From the NCBI GenBank assembly GCA_008704415.1, contig VXIS01000037.1, positions 62,001 through 126,000 of the forward strand: a DNA stretch of 64,000 nt, written 5' to 3'. The notes under the pieces are model-generated. The model was given only the letters and a program-made list of their open reading frames with translations. It had not been told where the DNA came from and did not search any database. Within the stretch, counting starts at the first letter, position 1. Every line of letters starts with the position of its first letter. Both the position numbers and the translations under genes were made by a program. This document shows positions 59,414-64,000 of this stretch, piece by piece. Origin of the DNA: Sphaerosporella brunnea. Lineage: Eukaryota; Ascomycota; Pezizomycetes; Pezizales; Pyronemataceae.

Positions 59414-59707
59414 TGGTACTCCTCGTTGGGGGGGAGGGGGGGTCTTTTGCACAAAGATTGTCGCTACTGGGAAAGGGAAAAGCAAGAGGATCCGCAAAGG
59501 TATTTATATTTGTTCACCGCAAGGGCTATTTTCAATAAGACCCTTCTCATAGGGCTCAACCCTTCGTTCACAATACCCCACGACGAAGACATATTTTCGG
59601 ATCTAGACTGGTATGAAAATTGGCCGCCGGGTTCGAGGCTGCATGGAGAAACTATTTTCAATTCCTTTCAGCCCATGACATCTTTTGCATTTCAAGAAGT
59701 CGGCTAA
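59414..59707 (+). pseudogene. Orphan coding-like fragment next to a MITE
   Basis: An open stretch without a convincing start, ending in a stop five bases before the MITE's TA. It encodes CRYWEREKQEDPQRYLYLFT, then LLIGLNPSFTIPHDEDIFSD and LDWYENWPPGSRLHGETIFN, whose composition looks like real protein. It may be a last exon or a gene fragment. No family recognised. Confidence 0.3.
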
Positions 59708-59713
59708 AGAATA

Positions 59714-59968
59714 GGGCCGCTCAGACAGGCGTTTCTGACCCGTTTATACCAATTTGAAACTGAATGTTTATCCGGGTCTATAAACCGTTCTGTTGTAACG
59801 CCTTTTTAGCCGTTTCTACACGTTTATACGATCGATAACCGACCTGGAGCAACAAGCAAGAACGGTTGCTATTGGGCTCCAATTACGAGTGCTCATCCAG
59901 AACCGGCCGAAACCGGCGGTATATCTGGAAACGTGATTAAAAAGAATAAACGCCTGTCTGAGCGGCCC
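59714..59968. mobile_element. TA-flanked MITE with 21-bp perfect inverted repeats
   Basis: A 255-bp element whose ends are perfect 21-bp inverted repeats, GGGCCGCTCAGACAGGCGTT (59714 onward, plus one T) and its complement at 59948-59968. It is flanked by TA on both sides (59712-59713 and 59969-59970), the target duplication of Tc1/mariner-type elements. The inside is non-coding. It lies five bases after the stop of a coding-like fragment. Confidence 0.85.
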
Positions 59969-60135
59969 TAATGGCTCTTCCACTGGGCTGAATGGTAGGT
60001 AGTCTTGTGCATTTCGGGGTTCCTCAGTAGTTACCTAAGTCCTTAGTAGGTACATACTTTGAATTCTACCCACTCAGGAAAGACTTATATATCACCAACA
60101 CTCCTCTCCTGCATAATAAACATCGCGATCGACTC
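59969..60135. promoter_or_regulatory. Promoter region of the F-box/LRR gene
   Basis: Lies between the MITE and the gene at 60136. A TTATATATC sequence at about 60085-60093 is a possible TATA box some 45 bp before the start codon. Confidence 0.4.
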
Positions 60136-61732
60136 ATGACGTTGGAAACGTCGGCTAAGCGGCGCCTCACCTCCCGTGTAACCCCAGCGGTTGCGCTTAG
60201 CACATCATCCGCCCCACCTCACATGCGCAATGACACAGCCCCACTACAAGAGCAGTGCGTCTCCGATGGCCAAAATTTCCCCAGCACCATGACTTCCTAC
60301 TACTTACGCCCTCCTCTCGACCCCGAAAGCGAGCCTCTTCCCTCCTACGAAGCGGCGACAACTCGCGATCCACTACCTTTAATCGCGAACTACTTACGGC
60401 GTGAGGATGTATTCGTCGCCTCTCTCGTCTCCCAAAGCTGGCGCGCTGCGTTGATGCCTGCGCTGTGGGGTGCTCCGCACAAGTACTGGGGCATGGGAGA
60501 GCGTAGCGAGCTGAGTGGGGCCTTCCTATTCTCGTGTCCCCGCGTATAAACACTGAGACCACGAAGCTAGCTTCCAACTCTTCTTGCGCAGTGTCTCGGA
60601 GCTACAAAGTCCAATCTATCACACTCATACGCTGGACCTTGAGTCCGTTCGGCCAACAATCTACACCACTCTTCCACCCTCCTGGCTCAGCATGCTGCTC
60701 ACAAAGCTTCCTCGGCTCCGAGAGCTTGTGATGAAAGATTTCCCCTTCTTTGACCACCAGGCTCTAAGTGCCACAAATTCCCTCTTTCCCCACCACCTAC
60801 ACAAGTTGGTGGCGATAAATAGCCACAACTGTACCCCTTCAGGCCTCAGCGGTTTCCTGTCAAAGTTACCCCAGCTGCGTACTCTCGATCTCTCTGGCAG
60901 CTGTATCTTCACTATCGGCGCGCTTCCTAACCTTACCTCTGTATCTCTGCGGGATCTACAACTAACAGACACCGCTATTTCTCCACTGCTAAAATCCCTT
61001 GGAACAAATCTCCGGTCACTCGATGTCCGCAGGAATCTCCTCACTGATGGAACCGTCTCCATACTCCTTGACTACAATTTTGCCCCGCCCTCTTATCTCT
61101 CCCCCGCAGTGGCAATGATGGAAGAGGGTTTGACCCATCTCCGCATCGCCGAGAACAGCATCTCCGTTTTGGGGGCTGTGGCGCTCATAAAGAGCACGCG
61201 GCTTGTTACGCTTGACCTGGATCTTCCGCGCGGAGGAGACCCGGGTCAGCTGGTGCCGGCGTTGAGTATGTACTCGCACTCAACACTGCGGACTTTAAGA
61301 ATCACCCACAAGGTCGTCATGGCACGAAAGGGGCTGCGAAGAAAAATGCTACCGGCGTTAAGAACGCTGATTTTAACCAACACCCCGGAGTGGGGGGCGG
61401 CGGCGGAAGTGGATGGGCTGCTTGAGTTTATTTCGACTACTAGGGAGCAGGAGGGAGATATATTGGAGGTTTTGGAGCTAGAAATGGGGATGGGGCAGGA
61501 GGCCGAGGTTGGGGGGTCGTTGGAAGGGGATTTCACTTTTTTCGAGGGAGAAAGGGAGGCATCGAGTGCCGAGGTGGGGGGCAAGGAAACATTGGACGAA
61601 GTCAAGAAGATCAGGGATGCCAAAAGCGGGTGGAGGGGCAGGATTCGAGTGCTGAGGGATTTGGCGGGGCGGGAAGTGAAAGAGACTGGAGTGGAGGGGG
61701 AACGGTGGGGAGTGGTGAGAGAGCGGGTCTAG
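60136..61732 (+). CDS. F-box/leucine-rich-repeat type protein
   Basis: Two exons, 60136-60514 and 60567-61732, give 514 residues. The N-terminal part contains a probable F-box: DPLPLIANYLRREDVFVASL then VSQSWRAALMPALWGAPHKY, ending WGMGERSE. The intron (donor GTGGGG, branch CACTGAG, acceptor GAAG) joins it to SFQLFLRSVSEL. The rest is a leucine-rich-repeat array (LPRLRELVMKDFPFFDHQAL, LPQLRTLDLSGSCIF, LPNLTSVSLRDLQLTDTAI, NLRSLDVRRNLLTDGTVSIL). F-box/LRR proteins select substrates for SCF ubiquitin ligases; the substrate is unknown. A second in-frame ATG at 60289 has a good context (CAGCACCATGA) and might be the real start, giving 463 residues. Confidence 0.75.
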
Positions 61733-61833
61733 TAGCTACTACTTCTTTCATTCAATGTCTACCTCCTTTCCCCGTTCACTTCCTCTGAATACGGCGTCTT
61801 CCACGCACGTTAAACCCCACCCACCATTCAAGA

Positions 61834-63561
61834 ATGCCGAACCCTCAACCACCCAAAAACGGCAGTTCGGAGCACGGCTCGAATACAGCCATGGAAGCCA
61901 CCTCTACGGCGCCCCAGGAAGTCAAGCCCGATTTCACGAACGCCGCGATCAACTCTACCGGTCCTCAGTGGATAGGTAGCTGGACTCAGCCACCCGGAAA
62001 CGGCAGTGCGGAGAAAGGCTCAAATACAGCCATAGAAATCACCTCCACAGCGCCCCAGGAGGCCAAGCCCGATTTCACGAACGCCGAGATCAACACTACC
62101 GGTCCTCAGTGGATAGGCAGCTGTACTCAGCCGCCCGGAAACGGCAGTTCGGAGCACGGCTCGAATACAGCCATGGAAGCCACCTCTACGGCGCCCCAGG
62201 AGGTCAAGCCCGATTTCACGAACGCCGCGATCAACTCTACCAGTCCTCAGTGGATAGGCAGCTGTACTCAGCCATCCGGAACCGGCAGTGCGCCCCAGGA
62301 GGTCAAGCCCGATTTCACGAACGCCAAGATCAGCACTGTCGAAGGACCCGAACCTTACAACGCAGATTGGATAGGCGGCACACATCCACCCAGATACCGC
62401 AATGCGAAGCCAGGCTCAAATACAGCCATAGAAACCACCTCCACGGCGCCCCAAGAGATCAAGCCCGATTTCACGAACGCCGCGATCAACTCTACCGGTC
62501 CTCAGTGGATAGGCAGCTGTACTCAGCCACCCGGAAACGGCAGTGCGCCCCAGGGGGTCAAGCCCGATTTCACGAACGCCGAGATCAACACTACCGGTCC
62601 TCAGTGGATAGGCAGCTGTACTCAGCCACCCGGAAACGGCAGTGCGCCCCAGGGGGTCAAGCCCGATTTCACGAACGCCGAGATCAACACTACCGGTCCT
62701 CAGTGGATAGGCAGCTGTACTCAGCCACCCGGAAACGGCAGTGCGCCCCAGGAGGTCAAGCCCGACTTCACGAACGCCGCGATCAACTCTACCGGTCCTC
62801 AGTGGATAGGCAGCTGTACTCAGCCACCCGGAAACGGCAGTGCGCCCCAGGAGGTCAAGCCCGACTTCACGAACGCCGCGATCAACTCTACCGGTCCTCA
62901 GTGGATAGGCAGCTGTACTCAGCCACCCGGAAATCTCAGTGAGGGGCCAGACTCGAAAACAGCCTTGGCAATCATCCCCAAAGCGTTCCCCCGGGTCAAC
63001 CCCGATCCCAGGAACGGCAGTATCACCGTTTCCAAAGGACCCGGTCCTGACCACATTACACATGTCGAGTGGATATGCGGGATTTCCGGCTGTAACCTTC
63101 CCCAATCCCCTTGCGCACTCAATCATCCCTTTCGCTAACCGATGGTTCAAGGCGGCGCGCGGATCCTCATAAGCGTCGGCGGACCCGTTCTCGTCGACGT
63201 GCACGTGGAAAAGCGCCATCCCTCCGCCATATCTCAAGCTCTCGCCCGGGTGGTGGTGCCCCAAAAGCCGGCGCCGCCCAAGCACTCTCCATTCGGCTTT
63301 GTTGTAGTTAATGATACCGAAGAGGATAATCCCCTGCCTCGCTTTGGAACCATTACTGTGGAGGAAGGTATGACCACGTGGGTCTGCGCCACTTGTAAGA
63401 GTTTTATCCCCTGAGTTTTTTCAAGATGAGTTGGAATATGCTGATGGGTGCTAGGCCGCGAGGACTTCTTTTGGGATGCCGATGATCTTATAGAGCAACA
63501 TATGGTGGCTAGGCATGGATGCGTCCCATATCAAATTAGGTGGGGAAGGGTGGCGGTTTGA
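61834..63561 (+). CDS. Tandem-repeat protein with a C-terminal zinc-finger-like module
   Basis: Three exons, 61834-63091, 63152-63394 and 63455-63561, give 535 residues. Nine in-frame copies of a unit with KPDFTNAAINSTGPQWIGSC and TQPPGNGSAPQEV recur, starting at 61925, 62066, 62207, 62306, 62462, 62561, 62660, 62759 and 62858. Spacings are 99 nt (33 residues), 141 or 156 nt; the longer ones add EHGSNTAMEATST-like inserts. After the array comes HVEWICGISGC, spliced to GGARILISVGGPVLVDVHVE; the end is WVCATCREDFFWDADDLIEQ and HMVARHGC, a C2H2-like arrangement. Intron 1 was placed by donor GTAACC, branch CGCTAAC and acceptor TTCAAG; otherwise the repeat frame stops at 63136 and a separate frame would start at 63142, only three bases on. 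No signal peptide or family is recognised. Confidence 0.65.
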
Positions 63562-64000
63562 GTTGAGACTTTCCTGGCTCACGAAGCCGTGGGTGATGTC
63601 GCTAGCAAAGAGGAATTGAAGGAGTTAGAAACGCCGGTGTTGTCACATACTACCGACGGGTTTAATAAACCAAATTTCGAATTCCATTCTTTCATACCGA
63701 CCGACCATATCCGCCGCCCAAAAGTGCTTTCCCTACGGGCTTGAGACTCGGAAATTAGCTGCAGCTACACTTGCAAAGCGGGGGCAACATGAATATCAAT
63801 TGCGGGTCCAGACAGGTGTGAGTGATGGACTGTATATCCATGTAACTGTAGACTTCAAAGCTTGACACAGCTCTTAGAAGCCGGAGTACTACGGACACTG
63901 CCAGAGCATGCTTTTGATACCGTACGTAAGCAATTATCGGTGATTTGCTTCGAATTCTCTCTGGGGCAGCTCAAAGGGCGGTGAATTTCGGTATACATGT
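63562..64000. other. Right-hand end, intergenic
   Basis: No gene, repeat or regulatory site could be supported in the last 439 bases. Confidence 0.35.

Noticed and set aside
62109..62942. 277-residue frame with repeated DRQLYSA units
   Set aside because: Alternative frame of the same tandem repeat; repeats whose unit length is a multiple of three keep every frame open. The chosen frame connects to spliced downstream exons.

Overview
The window is nuclear DNA from a filamentous ascomycete (Pezizomycotina). The evidence is many short spliceosomal introns (about 45-130 bp, mostly 48-67), compact gene spacing, and the gene set: a SET3-complex Snt1 homologue, a Polycomb SUZ12, a CBM1-GH10 xylanase, an OTT_1508-type deaminase-like protein and a fungal patatin-like protein. 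I could not place it below subphylum from sequence alone. Exon coordinates were worked out by hand from splice signals, reading frame and remembered family sequences; no alignment or RNA evidence was available.

Layout. 0-2.2 kb: the start of a minus-strand gene cut by the window edge, then a TRM6 (GCD10) relic broken by several frameshifts and a stop. 2.2-12.3 kb: a long pyrimidine-rich leader and the very large SNT1 homologue. 13.3-22.6 kb: an aldo/keto reductase, a major facilitator transporter, the spliceosomal cyclophilin CWC27 (transporter and CWC27 are divergent), and a 1005-residue deaminase-fold protein. 24.1-31.3 kb: housekeeping genes for histone H2A.Z, cofilin and mitochondrial HSP60, the last with a heat-shock element upstream. 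33-44 kb: an acidic/basic low-complexity protein, an alpha/beta hydrolase with a charged C-terminal coil, a secreted xylanase carrying a 1-nt frameshift, a small basic protein, and a patatin-like protein that lacks the catalytic serine.

44-60 kb is gene-poor accessory DNA. It contains SUZ12 (with a C-terminal PHD-like finger), two or three unrecognised genes, at least three and probably four GC-rich hAT-type MITEs (two with perfect 8-bp target duplications), one TA-flanked MITE with 21-bp perfect inverted repeats, tRNA-like Pol III box relics and decayed coding fragments. 60-63.6 kb holds an F-box/LRR-type gene and a gene with nine in-frame tandem repeats ending in a zinc-finger-like module.

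Functional links are limited. Chromatin factors are over-represented (SNT1 of the SET3 deacetylase complex, H2A.Z, SUZ12 of PRC2), but they are scattered among unrelated genes and nothing suggests a gene cluster. The most unusual material is the MITE family, the SUZ12-PHD arrangement, the serine-less patatin, the repeat/zinc-finger gene and a pair of look-alike introns in the gene at 33.2 kb.
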